Below, in pieces: positions 33,222 to 41,999 of a stretch of 64,000 nucleotides of DNA. The first letter of the stretch is position 1. Every line of letters starts with the position of its first letter. The notes beneath the pieces were generated by a model. It saw only the letters and a program-made list of their open reading frames with translations, made no database searches and had not been told where the DNA came from. A program made the position numbers and the translations under genes. The stretch lies in contig JAPPGM010000126.1 in NCBI GenBank assembly GCA_028874995.1, positions 19,996 through 83,995 on the forward strand, given 5' to 3'. The stretch is from Gemmatimonadota bacterium (lineage in GTDB: Bacteria > Gemmatimonadota > Gemmatimonadetes > Longimicrobiales > Gaopeijiaceae).

Positions 33222-34973
33222 ATGAGCATGGAGAAGATGACACCGGGTCACCGGTGGATTGTGGGGTTGGTGGCACTTCTCGGGGTTTGGGCGTGTGCCG
33301 GAGAGCCCGCTTCCGTCACGAATGAAGTCTACGGTGACGGGCAGGTGGCGCGATCGGGTGGCGGGGTGGTGGTGGCGGCGCAACCGCTCGCGGCCGAAGC
33401 CGGGGCGCAGATGCTTCGCCGCGGCGGCAATGCGGCGGACGCGGCGGTGGCGGCGGCCTTTGCCGTGTCGGTGGTGGAGCCGTCGATGAACAGCATCGGG
33501 GGCCGCACCCAGATTCTGCTCCGCTTGCCGGACGGCACGGTGGCGGGGATCGACGCGACCACTCAGGCGCCTTCCACCTACGACCCGGAGACCGCGCCGC
33601 AGGCGTCGTACGGGTACCCGACCGTGGGCGTGCCCGGGGCCGTCGCCGGACTCACCCGTCTCCTCGACGAGTACGGCACGCTTCCCCTGGCCGAGGTCAT
33701 GGCCCCGGCGATCGAACTCGCCGGGAAGGGCTTCCGTCTCCTGCCGGGCGAAGCGGCGCGGCACGCGGCCGGCGCGGGGCAGCTTGCCGAATTCGAAGGC
33801 TCCCGCGCCCACTTCCTCAACCGGTCGGGCGAGAGTCGCAACGCCGGAGACCTCTTCCTGCAGCCGTACCTTGCGGCCACCCTCACCGCCATTGCCCGGG
33901 GCGGAGCGGACGCATTCTACCGGGGTCCCATCGCGGAGCGCATCGTGGACGACATGGCCGCGCACGGCGGCGCGGTCACCGCCGGGTCGCTGGCCCGGTA
34001 CCGTGCCCTCGACGCCCCCGTCGTCCGCGGGAGCTACCGTGGCTACGAGCTGGTGGGCACGGATACCCCGGCCTCGGGCGCGGCAACCATCGGCATCCTT
34101 CACATCCTGGAACACTTCGACATGGGAGCCCTCGACGCGGACAGCTGGGCGGGGCTGGTGGGGACGGTGGTCGCGCGGACCTTCGAGGAGCGTGCGGCCG
34201 CCCGTTCGGAAGGCGCGCGCGACCTCGCATTCATGACCGCGAAGGAGTGGGCGGCCGGGATCGCGGCGAGCGTCCAGGTACCCGGGGCGGTCCGTCGCGG
34301 CGCGGGCGCGGCTTCGGGCGGCGTTGCCAAGGACCGGGTGTTGTCCCAGGGGGGGACCCACGGGGGCGAAACAATGTCGGATTGGGACACCCGCTCATTC
34401 GGTCCGGAGGACGGCCACACCACCCACCTCTCCGTTGCGGACGCCGCCGGCATGTACGTGGCACTGACCCAGACGATCGGCCCGAACCTGGGATCCAAGG
34501 TGGCCACACGCGGCCTCGGCTTCCTCTACGCAGCGACCCTGGGCGGCTACCTCGGCCACATGGAGCCCGGAGAGCGGGCCCGGTCGAGCATTTCGCCCCT
34601 AATGGTTCTTCGGGACGGCAGACCGGTGCTGGTGCTGGGGGCGGCGGGCGGCGCGCGGATCATCTCGGCGGTAGTCCAGGCCGTAATCCGGGTGGTGGAC
34701 CAGGGCATGACGCTTCCCGACGCGCTCGCCGCGGCCAGGGTTCATCCGATCGACGGTGGCATCGCCATGGAAACGTCGCCGGTGATCGGATGGGCGGCGG
34801 AGGATGTCGCGGAGGTGGAGTCATGGGGAATGGTGGTGCAGGAGGTCGAGCGGGAAGGTGCCTTCGGGCGGATCCACGGGATCTGGGTGGACCCGGCCTC
34901 CGGTGAGGTGGTGGGAGTGGCCGACCCCGACTGGGAGGGTGCGGCGATTGCGGTGGAGGTGGCCGCACGGTAG
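33222..34973 (+). CDS. Gamma-glutamyltransferase family Ntn-hydrolase
   Basis: A 583-residue lipoprotein-like precursor with lipobox VWACAG. The GGT domain runs from SGGGVVVAAQPLAAEAGAQMLRRGGNAADAAVAAAFA through the autocleavage site GHTTHLSVAD, where Thr400 is the predicted nucleophile and N-terminus of the small subunit. NSIGG and TQTIGPNLGS are typical but altered near the gamma-glutamyl-binding loops. GGTs move the gamma-glutamyl group of glutathione or related peptides to water or amines in the periplasm. The large subunit has an extra loop before the cleavage site (AGAASGGVAKDRVLSQGGTH). It is the last gene of the DUF3179-barrel-GGT run. Confidence 0.92.
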   Translation: MSMEKMTPGHRWIVGLVALLGVWACAGEPASVTNEVYGDGQVARSGGGVVVAAQPLAAEAGAQMLRRGGNAADAAVAAAFAVSVVEPSMNSIGGRTQILLRLPDGTVAGIDATTQAPSTYDPETAPQASYGYPTVGVPGAVAGLTRLLDEYGTLPLAEVMAPAIELAGKGFRLLPGEAARHAAGAGQLAEFEGSRAHFLNRSGESRNAGDLFLQPYLAATLTAIARGGADAFYRGPIAERIVDDMAAHGGAVTAGSLARYRALDAPVVRGSYRGYELVGTDTPASGAATIGILHILEHFDMGALDADSWAGLVGTVVARTFEERAAARSEGARDLAFMTAKEWAAGIAASVQVPGAVRRGAGAASGGVAKDRVLSQGGTHGGETMSDWDTRSFGPEDGHTTHLSVADAAGMYVALTQTIGPNLGSKVATRGLGFLYAATLGGYLGHMEPGERARSSISPLMVLRDGRPVLVLGAAGGARIISAVVQAVIRVVDQGMTLPDALAAARVHPIDGGIAMETSPVIGWAAEDVAEVESWGMVVQEVEREGAFGRIHGIWVDPASGEVVGVADPDWEGAAIAVEVAAR

Positions 34974-35011
34974 GCCGTACGAAGTCGTCCGCCCGCGCGC
35001 TTCCCTTCCGT

Positions 35012-35668
35012 TCAGCCGATGGGGTAGAGCAGACCGACTCGAAGCGAAAGAGAGCGGTTCTTGAGACTGCCCTCTTCGAAATGGTCGATGAATCCCAGGC
35101 CGTGATAGTACTGGAAACCGATGGTGACCCCCAATCTCTCGGTCGCCCCGATCTCCAGGCTTCCGCCGCCGACGAGGCCGAAATCCAGTGAGCGGAACTC
35201 GTCGTCGGCGCAGGCGCTGGTCCTTTCGGTTCTTCCTTCGGCGTCCTGGAATTCGAATTCGCAGGACATGAGCCGTCCCGCGGCGCCCCCGGCCGACACG
35301 TGCACGGCCAGTGGCTCCCATATCAACGGGATCCTGACATCGAGCAGAGCCGCAATCTCCACGTAATCCAGGCGGGTCGTGATCTTCTGGCCGAGTGACC
35401 GGGCGCCTCCCCTCCGGGAATAGGTGCCGCTCAATTGCAGCGCGAGGCTGTTGACCTGGTCCGGTGGCGACACCCGGAATGTGGCCGCGAGACCGACATT
35501 CGGTCCGGTGGCCCGCTCGCGATTCAGCACGAGAAGGGAATCGACGTGGTAGTCGCGGATTATCGAAAGGTTGAGACCCCCATGAAGCGAAAAGGTGGTC
35601 TGGGCCGACGCGGAGGATCCGGGAAGGAGGAGCCCGGCGGCCAGAAGAAGCGTGGAAAAGCGTTTCAT
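35012..35668 (-). CDS. Small outer-membrane beta-barrel protein (PorT/OmpW-like), 218 residues
   Basis: Signal peptide ends SASAQ. The mature part starts TTFSLHGGLNLS and has about eight strands ending SLSLRVGLLYPIG, as in outer_membrane_beta-barrel (PorT-like) proteins. Two Cys residues flank a loop (SCEFEFQDAEGRTERTSAC). It is the same length and pattern as the protein at 37406-38062; both have LDYVxxAAL, a Cys-bracketed loop and a terminal PIG/PVG. It lies between GGT (convergent) and the divergent amidohydrolase gene. Confidence 0.8.
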   Translation of the reverse strand: MKRFSTLLLAAGLLLPGSSASAQTTFSLHGGLNLSIIRDYHVDSLLVLNRERATGPNVGLAATFRVSPPDQVNSLALQLSGTYSRRGGARSLGQKITTRLDYVEIAALLDVRIPLIWEPLAVHVSAGGAAGRLMSCEFEFQDAEGRTERTSACADDEFRSLDFGLVGGGSLEIGATERLGVTIGFQYYHGLGFIDHFEEGSLKNRSLSLRVGLLYPIG

Positions 35669-35828
35669 GGGGGCCCTTTCAATGAACGGGTAGACGTTGG
35701 GTCCAAGCTACACCCGGGGCGTTGGAAGAGAAACCGGGGCGTCCCGCTTCCCGGGCTGCAAGCTCTTGCCGGGACGGCCCGCCAACCCACTTTGTGCTGA
35801 TGCTTCCTTCCACATACGGAGAGCCTCA

Positions 35829-37400
35829 ATGAGGACTACACCCCGGCCGGCACCGTTGATCCTTCTCATCCACTTCGCCGTGACGGCGTGCGCCCCCGAC
35901 CCGTACGACACGATCCTGCGGGGCGGGCGTGTCCTGGACGGCACCGGCGCTCCCGCGCGGGAAGCCGACGTCGCCATCCGCGACGGCCTCATCGCGGCGG
36001 TGGGCGACCTGGACGGGGCGGTCGCCGAGACGACCCTCGATGTCACCGGCCTCTACGTGAGCCCCGGATTCATCGACACCCACTCCCACGCCGCGCCCGG
36101 TCTGGAAACCGAGGAGCGCAGCCACGGCGAGCCCCTCCTCGCCCAGGGGCTCACCACGGTCGTCGTCAACCCCGACGGAGGCGGCCCGGTCGACCTGGCC
36201 GAACAGCGGACCGAACTCGAGGAACACGGCCTCGGGGTCAACGTGGCGCAACTCATCGGCCACGGGTCCGTGCGGGGACGCGTGCTTGGCAGTGAAGACC
36301 GCGCGCCCACCGACGCCGAGCTGGACGAGATGCGCTCGCTCGTTCGCGCGGGGATGGAGGCGGGGGCGTGGGGTCTCTCGTCGGGAACCTTCTATTCTCC
36401 GGGCAGCTTCGCGGAGAACGCGGAACTGATCGAGCTTGCGCGGGTGGCCGCGGAGTTCGGCGGCGTCTACACGAGCCATATTCGGGACGAGTCCAACTAC
36501 ACGATCGGGGTGCTGGCGGCGGTCGAGGAGGTGATCGACGTGAGCCGCCAGACCGGGATCACCGGCGTGGTGACCCACATCAAGGCGCTGGGGCCGCCCG
36601 TGTGGGGGTCGTCCGCGCTCATCGTGGAGCGGATCGAAGCGGCCCGCGCCGAAGGGCTTTCCGTGTACGCCGACCAGTACCCGTACCTGGCTTCGGCGAC
36701 CGGTCTTTCGGCGGCGCTGCTGCCGCGCTGGTCCCAGGCGGGTGACAGCGAGGCATTCGACGAGCGGGTGGCCGACCCGGACACCCGCGCGCGCATCCGC
36801 GAGGCGATGGTGGAGAATCTGGCCCGGCGCGGGGGCGCCGACCGGATCCAGTTTCGGCGATTCTCGGAAGATCCGTCGATCGAGGGGCAGCTCCTCTCGG
36901 ACGTCGCCGGAGACCGGGGTGAAGATCCCGTCGACACCGCGCTGGAACTGATCATCCGGGGCGGTCCGTCGATCGTATCCTTCAACATGAGCGAGGAGGA
37001 TGTTGTACGGCTGATGACGCAGGAATGGACGATGACGTCGTCCGACGGCGGTCTGCCGGAGTTCGGCGTGGGGGTGCCGCACCCCCGCTCGTACGGGGCG
37101 TTCCCGCGCAAGGTCCGGAAGTACGTGTTCGAGGACGGCGTGATGACGCTGGAGGCGGCGATCCGGACCATGACGTCGCTCCCCGCGGAGGTGATGGGGA
37201 TGGAGGACCGGGGCCGGATCGAGGAAGGAATGGTCGCGGACCTGGTGGTCTTCTCGGATCACTTCAGGGACAACGCGACCTTCACCGAACCGCACCAGCT
37301 CTCGGCGGGGGTGGTCCACCTGTTCGTGGCCGGGGAGGCCGCGATCCGCGACGCGGGATTCACGGGGGTTCGGGCGGGGCGGGTGCTGGTGAAGAGGTAG
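35829..37400 (+). CDS. N-acyl-D-amino-acid deacylase family amidohydrolase, exported
   Basis: A 523-residue lipoprotein with lipobox VTAC. The metallo-amidohydrolase barrel shows the metal motif GFIDTHSHAAP, the substrate region SSGTFYSPGSFAENAELIEL, YTSHIRDES, VVTHIKALG and the late MTSSDGGLPEFGVGVPHPRSYGAFPR, which holds the catalytic Asp. These are marks of D-aminoacylase-type enzymes, which remove acyl groups from D-amino acids. A periplasmic site fits turnover of cell-wall or peptide debris, together with the GGT and P1-family peptidase around it. The start at 35829 is preceded by GGAGAGCC and gives the lipoprotein signal. Confidence 0.92.
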   Translation: MRTTPRPAPLILLIHFAVTACAPDPYDTILRGGRVLDGTGAPAREADVAIRDGLIAAVGDLDGAVAETTLDVTGLYVSPGFIDTHSHAAPGLETEERSHGEPLLAQGLTTVVVNPDGGGPVDLAEQRTELEEHGLGVNVAQLIGHGSVRGRVLGSEDRAPTDAELDEMRSLVRAGMEAGAWGLSSGTFYSPGSFAENAELIELARVAAEFGGVYTSHIRDESNYTIGVLAAVEEVIDVSRQTGITGVVTHIKALGPPVWGSSALIVERIEAARAEGLSVYADQYPYLASATGLSAALLPRWSQAGDSEAFDERVADPDTRARIREAMVENLARRGGADRIQFRRFSEDPSIEGQLLSDVAGDRGEDPVDTALELIIRGGPSIVSFNMSEEDVVRLMTQEWTMTSSDGGLPEFGVGVPHPRSYGAFPRKVRKYVFEDGVMTLEAAIRTMTSLPAEVMGMEDRGRIEEGMVADLVVFSDHFRDNATFTEPHQLSAGVVHLFVAGEAAIRDAGFTGVRAGRVLVKR

Positions 37401-37405
37401 CAGCC

Positions 37406-38062
37406 CTACCCGACCGGGAAGACCAGCCCTGCCTGAACCGAAATGGCCCGGTTGTGCCCTGTCCAATCCAGCTCGCCGTCGTATATGGAACGCAGTCCAT
37501 GGGTGTAGAGAACGTCCAGCGACAGTCCCATCCCGCCCGTCACGGACAACAGGACGCCCGCTCCTCCGGACACCGCGAAGTCCACGTTCTTGGTCGGGGT
37601 CTTCAGCGCCTCTTCGTCGCAGCCTCCCATCTGGACAATGGGTTGCAGCACCGGCGTGATCGTCACCTCGCAACTCGTCTCCCACGCGATCACGGGCCCC
37701 GCCAGCAGGTACAGCAAACTCCGGGAACCGCCCAGCGGAAGGCTTGCTCTCCCGAGAGCGGCCACCTGCACGTAGTCGAGCGACAGGGCAACGTCACCGA
37801 TTTGGACGAGCGAGAAGGTCGCTCCCTTCTGCAGGTATGAGCCTGCGAGCCGCAGACCGAGAGGTCCCGACACAGGCAGGGTCAGGGACGCGCCTGCCAG
37901 GATCCCGCGCCGCCCTTCCTGGCTGGTGATCCCGACGCCGCTGACGGTGAGGTCCGACAGGCTCGCTCCGGCATTGACTCCGAAGGTGAACTGGCCGGCG
38001 GCGGGGCTCGCCGCAAGTCCCATGGCCAGAGCGGTGACGGTCAAGGTCTTGATATGGGTCAT
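37406..38062 (-). CDS. Small outer-membrane beta-barrel protein (PorT/OmpW-like), 218 residues
   Basis: Signal peptide ends AAGQ. The mature protein begins FTFGVNAGASLSDLTVSG and has about eight strands, a Cys-bracketed loop (SCEVTITPVLQPIVQMGGC), and ends SVQAGLVFPVG. The ATG overlaps the stop of the P1-family peptidase gene (ATGA), so it is translationally coupled to it. It is a paralogue of the protein at 35012-35668. Converges with the amidohydrolase gene. Confidence 0.82.
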   Translation of the reverse strand: MTHIKTLTVTALAMGLAASPAAGQFTFGVNAGASLSDLTVSGVGITSQEGRRGILAGASLTLPVSGPLGLRLAGSYLQKGATFSLVQIGDVALSLDYVQVAALGRASLPLGGSRSLLYLLAGPVIAWETSCEVTITPVLQPIVQMGGCDEEALKTPTKNVDFAVSGGAGVLLSVTGGMGLSLDVLYTHGLRSIYDGELDWTGHNRAISVQAGLVFPVG

Positions 38063-39297
38063 GGGGCCTCCGGTACCACCCCGTACCGCCGCAGCACCTC
38101 GACCGTCGCTTCGATCGGAAGGGCTTCGCGCGTCCCGAAACGGCTGCTCACCGCAACCGCCTTGAAGATTGAATTGTAGATGGCCTCTTCGGTCGCCTCG
38201 ACCGTTGCCTGGAAGATCCCCGAGATGTCGCTGTTGGCAAGATCCTCCACCGTCCGTACCCCGTCGCCCGCACGCCTGCGCACGCCCGGGGCGGTGGAAA
38301 ACGCGATTACGTAGTCCCCCGATCCGTTGCTCGCGTACGAACCGGTGCGCGACAGCCCCATGACGGCCCGCATGGCCACGCGGCGGAGGTTGCGTTCCGA
38401 CAGCGGCGCGTCCGTCGCCACGACCATCATGATCGAGCCCTGGGACTCGCCGTCGCGCTCCTCGCGATCGCCGGGCCCGCCCTCGCCGCCGCCCTCCCTG
38501 CGACCGCCCCCCCCGCCCCCCCGCTCCACCCGGCCCCGGAACGCGTACCGTCCCAGCTCCCGCCCCACCGGCGCACCGGCGATCTGCAGGATCCCGCCGA
38601 AGTTGGACTGCACCAGCACTCCCACCGTGTAGCCTCCCAGCGAGGCCGGCAGCACCCTGGAGCTCGTCCCGATCCCCCCCTTCCAGCCGAACGCGGAGGT
38701 GCCCGTTCCGGCCCCGACCGCCCCCTCCTCCACCGGCCCTGCCGCAGCGCCCTCGAGCGCCGCGCGCACGTGCGCGGCGGTCACCGGACGGCTGCGTATG
38801 TCGTTCAGGCCACCGTCGTTGGTCTCGCCCACCACCGGGTTGATCGACCGCACCCTCTCCATCCCCTCCATCTCCAGCGCCCATTCGACCATGGCGTCGG
38901 CCGCCCTCCACACGCACAGGGTGCACGTCAGCAGGATGGGCATCTCCAGTTCGCCGAGTTCGCCGACCTGGGTGACGCCCAGCAGCTTGCCGAAGCCGTT
39001 GCCCACATGCATCGCGGCGGGCACGCGGTCGAAGTAGAGGTTGCCGGCGTGGGGACGGATCGCGGTCACGCCGGTGCGGATGTCGTCACCTTCGATGATG
39101 GTGGCGTGGCCGACCAGAACACCCTCCACGTCGGTGATTGCATTGTGCCGGCCCGGCTCGAAGATCCCCACGGCGATGCCGAGGTCGCGGGCACGGGGGC
39201 GGTCGGGCTCCTGGGATGCGGCAGGCCGGGCGATTGGGGCGAGAAGCGTTGTCAGGCCAATCGCGAACACAGGTATCGCCATACTTCCATATCTCAT
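38059..39297 (-). CDS. P1 family peptidase (DmpA-like aminopeptidase), exported
   Basis: About 412 residues with an N-terminal signal (to about PAASQ). The self-cleaving Ntn-type core shows RARDLGIAVGIFEPGRHNAITDVEGVLVGHATI, VVGETNDGGLND and the autocleavage region GVLVQSNFGG, where Ser is the predicted nucleophile. It removes N-terminal or D-amino acids from small peptides or esters. A Gly/Arg/Glu-rich insert (RVERGGGGGGRREGGGEGG) is encoded by C8 and C7 runs at about 38506-38522. Several ATG codons lie close together (39303, 39297, 39282), so the exact start is open. It leads the small barrel gene. Confidence 0.9.
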   Translation of the reverse strand: MRYGSMAIPVFAIGLTTLLAPIARPAASQEPDRPRARDLGIAVGIFEPGRHNAITDVEGVLVGHATIIEGDDIRTGVTAIRPHAGNLYFDRVPAAMHVGNGFGKLLGVTQVGELGELEMPILLTCTLCVWRAADAMVEWALEMEGMERVRSINPVVGETNDGGLNDIRSRPVTAAHVRAALEGAAAGPVEEGAVGAGTGTSAFGWKGGIGTSSRVLPASLGGYTVGVLVQSNFGGILQIAGAPVGRELGRYAFRGRVERGGGGGGRREGGGEGGPGDREERDGESQGSIMMVVATDAPLSERNLRRVAMRAVMGLSRTGSYASNGSGDYVIAFSTAPGVRRRAGDGVRTVEDLANSDISGIFQATVEATEEAIYNSIFKAVAVSSRFGTREALPIEATVEVLRRYGVVPEAP

Positions 39298-39388
39298 AAC
39301 CATATCACCATATCGTTTTCTACCTGCGTAAGCCTCACGAGTTGAGCCGCAGGTTGCCAGGCCGCTGCCAGGCCCGGGGCAGTCACCG

Positions 39389-40270
39389 TCACAGCGCCCC
39401 GGCAACCATGACGCCCAGCAGCAGCGGGTGGTACAGCAACGATCCCATGAACACCCGGCCGCACCCCCGCGTCGTGGGCTTCACCATGAATGCCACGGTA
39501 ACGGCCAGCATCCCCCCGCCCAGCACCAGCGCCCCGGCCAGGTAGACGTTTCCGCTCATCCCCAGAACATTGGGCAGGATGCTCACCGGCAGCAACACCA
39601 CGGCGTTTCCGACCATGAGCCCGGAGATCAGGCGGTGCGAGCCGGGGGGGATGAGCTGAAAGCCGGCCCGCGCGTAGTCCTGCCGCAGGTTCCAGCCCAG
39701 TGCCAGCACGTGAATGAACTGCCACAGGTAGAGGATCCCGAAGAGCGCCACGCCGCGCGCGTCGATGGCTGCGGCGTGTGCCGTCCACCCCACCAGGGCC
39801 GGCAAGGCGCCGGGGACGGCGCCCACTGGCGTCGCCAGGGGGGACCGGAGCTTGAGGGGCGTGTAGGCGGCGTTGTACAGGAACGCGGCTGCGGCGGTGA
39901 CCAGGGCGGGCAGCCACCCGAGCCAGAACCAGAGATGGCCGGTGCCGGCCACGGTCAGCAGCCAGCCGAAGAGCCGGGCATGCCGCGCCGGAATCCTGCC
40001 TGAGGGGACGGGACGCCCCCGGGTCCGCAACATCTTGCCGTCGGGCTGCCGTTCCACGTACTGGTTCAAGGCCAGCGAGCCCGCGGTGCTCAGGGTGATG
40101 CCGACGACCAGATGGAGGAGCGCGGGCAGGTGGACGGCGGGAATCGCCGCCATGAGGTAACCGGCCACCGCGGTGACCGCGACGAAGATCGTGATCCCGG
40201 GCTTGGTGAGCTCCAGGTAGGCTCCGGCCCGACCCCCCCAGCCTGCCCGGATCCGTTCCTCGACGCTCAC
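39389..40270 (-). CDS. ctaB: Heme o synthase (protoheme IX farnesyltransferase)
   Basis: A 293-residue UbiA-type prenyltransferase with about nine membrane helices. The first Asp-rich motif is LNQYVERQPDGKMLRTRGRP, followed by YNAAYTPLKLRSPLATPVGAVPGALPALVGW. It adds a farnesyl group to heme b to give heme o for cytochrome oxidases. The start is GTG at 40270 (VSVEERIRAGWGG); the open frame beyond it covers the SDR gene antiparallel content and is not protein-like. It follows the SDR gene by 40 bases. No cox genes are in the window. Confidence 0.93.
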   Translation of the reverse strand: MSVEERIRAGWGGRAGAYLELTKPGITIFVAVTAVAGYLMAAIPAVHLPALLHLVVGITLSTAGSLALNQYVERQPDGKMLRTRGRPVPSGRIPARHARLFGWLLTVAGTGHLWFWLGWLPALVTAAAAFLYNAAYTPLKLRSPLATPVGAVPGALPALVGWTAHAAAIDARGVALFGILYLWQFIHVLALGWNLRQDYARAGFQLIPPGSHRLISGLMVGNAVVLLPVSILPNVLGMSGNVYLAGALVLGGGMLAVTVAFMVKPTTRGCGRVFMGSLLYHPLLLGVMVAGAL

Positions 40271-40310
40271 CGGACCCGCTGCTCGGGGGACCGCACTGAG
40301 CCCACGGGCC

Positions 40311-41102
40311 TCAAAGGAGCCCCTGCACCAGGCCGCCGTCGATCTGCAGCGTGTGCCCGGTAACGTACGATGCCGCCTCGGAGGCCAGGAAGACCACGGC
40401 ATTGGCGAACTCCTCGGGGCGGCCGATCCGCCCGGCCGGGATATCGGCGGTGATCCCCTCCAGCACGGTTTCCCGTGTCGTCCCCCGTGCCTCCGCCTGG
40501 CTGGCGATGAGCGATTCCACCCGCGCGGTGTGGATGAACCCGGGCGCGGCCACGTTGCAGAGGATGCCCTCGGCGGCCAGGTCGCGCGAAATCGTCTTGA
40601 TGAAGCCCACCACACCGGGCCGCGCAGTGTTGGAGAGGAGCAGCCCCTTGACCGGCTGCTTGACCGCCACCGACGTGATGGCCACGATGCGCCCCCACCC
40701 GCCCCCGCGCATGTGGGGCAGCGCGGCCAGAGTGAGCTGCACCGTCGACATGAGGTTCAGGTCGAGGGCCGTGCGGTACGCTTCCGGGGTGAAGTCGTCC
40801 ACGCCGCCGGGAGGCGGTCCGCCGGCGTTGGCCACCAGAATGTCCAGACGGCCGAATTCGGCGGCGGCGCGGTCGGCCAGGGCCACGCAGAAGTCCGCGT
40901 CGGCCACGTTGCCGGCCGCGGCGACGATCCTGCGCCCGGTTTCGTCCGCGATTTCGCCCGCGGTGGCCGCGAGCGCGCCGGGGGACCTGGAGTTGATGAG
41001 AACGTCGGCACCTTCGCGCGCCAGCCGCTCCGCGACCGCGCGTCCGAGCCCCCTGGATGCGCCGGTGACGAGCGCGGCCCTATCTTTAATGCCGAGATCC
41101 AC
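40311..41102 (-). CDS. Short-chain dehydrogenase/reductase lacking the classical Tyr-Lys pair
   Basis: A 263-residue Rossmann-fold protein. The cofactor motif is TGASRGLG (14-21), then VANAGGPPPGG and ITSVAVKQPVKGL. At the catalytic site the sequence is LLSNTARPGVVGF where YxxxK is expected, so both Tyr and Lys are replaced. The C-terminus (GHTLQIDGGLVQGLL) is ordinary. A subgroup of 3-oxoacyl-ACP-reductase-like SDRs has the LSNxxRxGV version; its chemistry is uncertain. Ser of ITSVAV is retained. It is the first gene in the minus-strand run SDR, ctaB, P1 peptidase, barrel. Confidence 0.88.
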   Translation of the reverse strand: MDLGIKDRAALVTGASRGLGRAVAERLAREGADVLINSRSPGALAATAGEIADETGRRIVAAAGNVADADFCVALADRAAAEFGRLDILVANAGGPPPGGVDDFTPEAYRTALDLNLMSTVQLTLAALPHMRGGGWGRIVAITSVAVKQPVKGLLLSNTARPGVVGFIKTISRDLAAEGILCNVAAPGFIHTARVESLIASQAEARGTTRETVLEGITADIPAGRIGRPEEFANAVVFLASEAASYVTGHTLQIDGGLVQGLL

Positions 41103-41302
41103 GGAATCCTTCTCCTCAAAACGGGTGAAAGCGGGCGCACCGCGGGCCGAAAGGTGCTCCGGGCCCGGCGGCCAGGCAAGCCGCTGCCGATTGGCGGCGA
41201 CGGCCGAAAGCGCGAGAGAACGGGAAACCCTCGGCGCGGCCCGGTGGTACTAAGGATGTACGCGCGGCACGATTGAACCCGCGGCGCAGTCAGCGGAGAC
41301 AG

Positions 41303-41989
41303 ATGAACACGCCCAACGTCAGAGCCCGGCGCCGGAAGGAACGGAAGATGTGGAGGACCGCCCTCGTGGTGTCCCTCCTCTTCCACCTCCTCGTGCTCGT
41401 GGTTGGCGGCCGGCGTCCCTTGCCCCGGTCGCCCCTCGCCGCTGCGGGGCCCAAGGCGGGCGATGCCCGCGCGGCGCGAGGTGGGCTGCAGGCCATGAAC
41501 ATCACCGTCCCCCCGCCCCGCCCGATCGTGCCTCCGCCGCTGCCGGTGCCCGCCACGGTCGAAGTCGAACCCATGGAATTCGATACCGAGCCGGAGTTCG
41601 ACCTGGCCGCGATTCTCGGGGAGCGCCCGGGGATCGGCCCGCCGGGTCTCGACGGGGACGGCGAGGGCGACGGGGGAGAGGCGACGGAGGGGCTCTCGTC
41701 GGTGGCGCCGCCGAAGCCTCGCGGGATGATCATTCCGCCCGAACATGATGTCCTGAAGGACACCGAGATCGTCGTCTGGGTGTTCGTGAACGAGCACGGT
41801 CAGGTGGTCGCCGACTCGACCCGCCTGGACCCGCCGACCCGAAACCGCGACTACAACCGTCAGATCCTGAGGGAAGCCGCCCGGTGGATCTTCTACCCCG
41901 CCAGCAAGGGCGGCCAGCCGGTCGCCGCGTGGACCAGCTTCAGGTTCGGCATCGGAGGGACAGGTCGCGCGTCTTCTCCGAACCGCTAA
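41303..41989 (+). CDS. TonB-like energy-transducing protein
   Basis: A 228-residue protein. One membrane helix (residues about 17-35, TALVVSLLFHLLVLVVGG) is followed by a Pro-rich spacer (PPPRPIVPPPLPVP) and an acidic linker. The C-terminal TonB-fold domain is at about 150-220 (EIVVWVFVNEHGQVVADSTR to REAARWIFYPASKGGQPVAAW), with the FYPA box. TonB passes inner-membrane proton-motive force to outer-membrane receptors. The start at 41303 has GGAG upstream; the earlier TTG at 41273 is less likely. No exbB/exbD follows. The porX-like gene begins 10 bases later. Confidence 0.87.
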   Translation: MNTPNVRARRRKERKMWRTALVVSLLFHLLVLVVGGRRPLPRSPLAAAGPKAGDARAARGGLQAMNITVPPPRPIVPPPLPVPATVEVEPMEFDTEPEFDLAAILGERPGIGPPGLDGDGEGDGGEATEGLSSVAPPKPRGMIIPPEHDVLKDTEIVVWVFVNEHGQVVADSTRLDPPTRNRDYNRQILREAARWIFYPASKGGQPVAAWTSFRFGIGGTGRASSPNR

Positions 41990-41999
41990 CTTCACCTCC

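Noticed and set aside
37406-38926. One 506-codon minus-strand gene
   Set aside because: Its first part is antisense-frame sequence inside the P1 peptidase gene; the real gene starts with a signal peptide at 38062.
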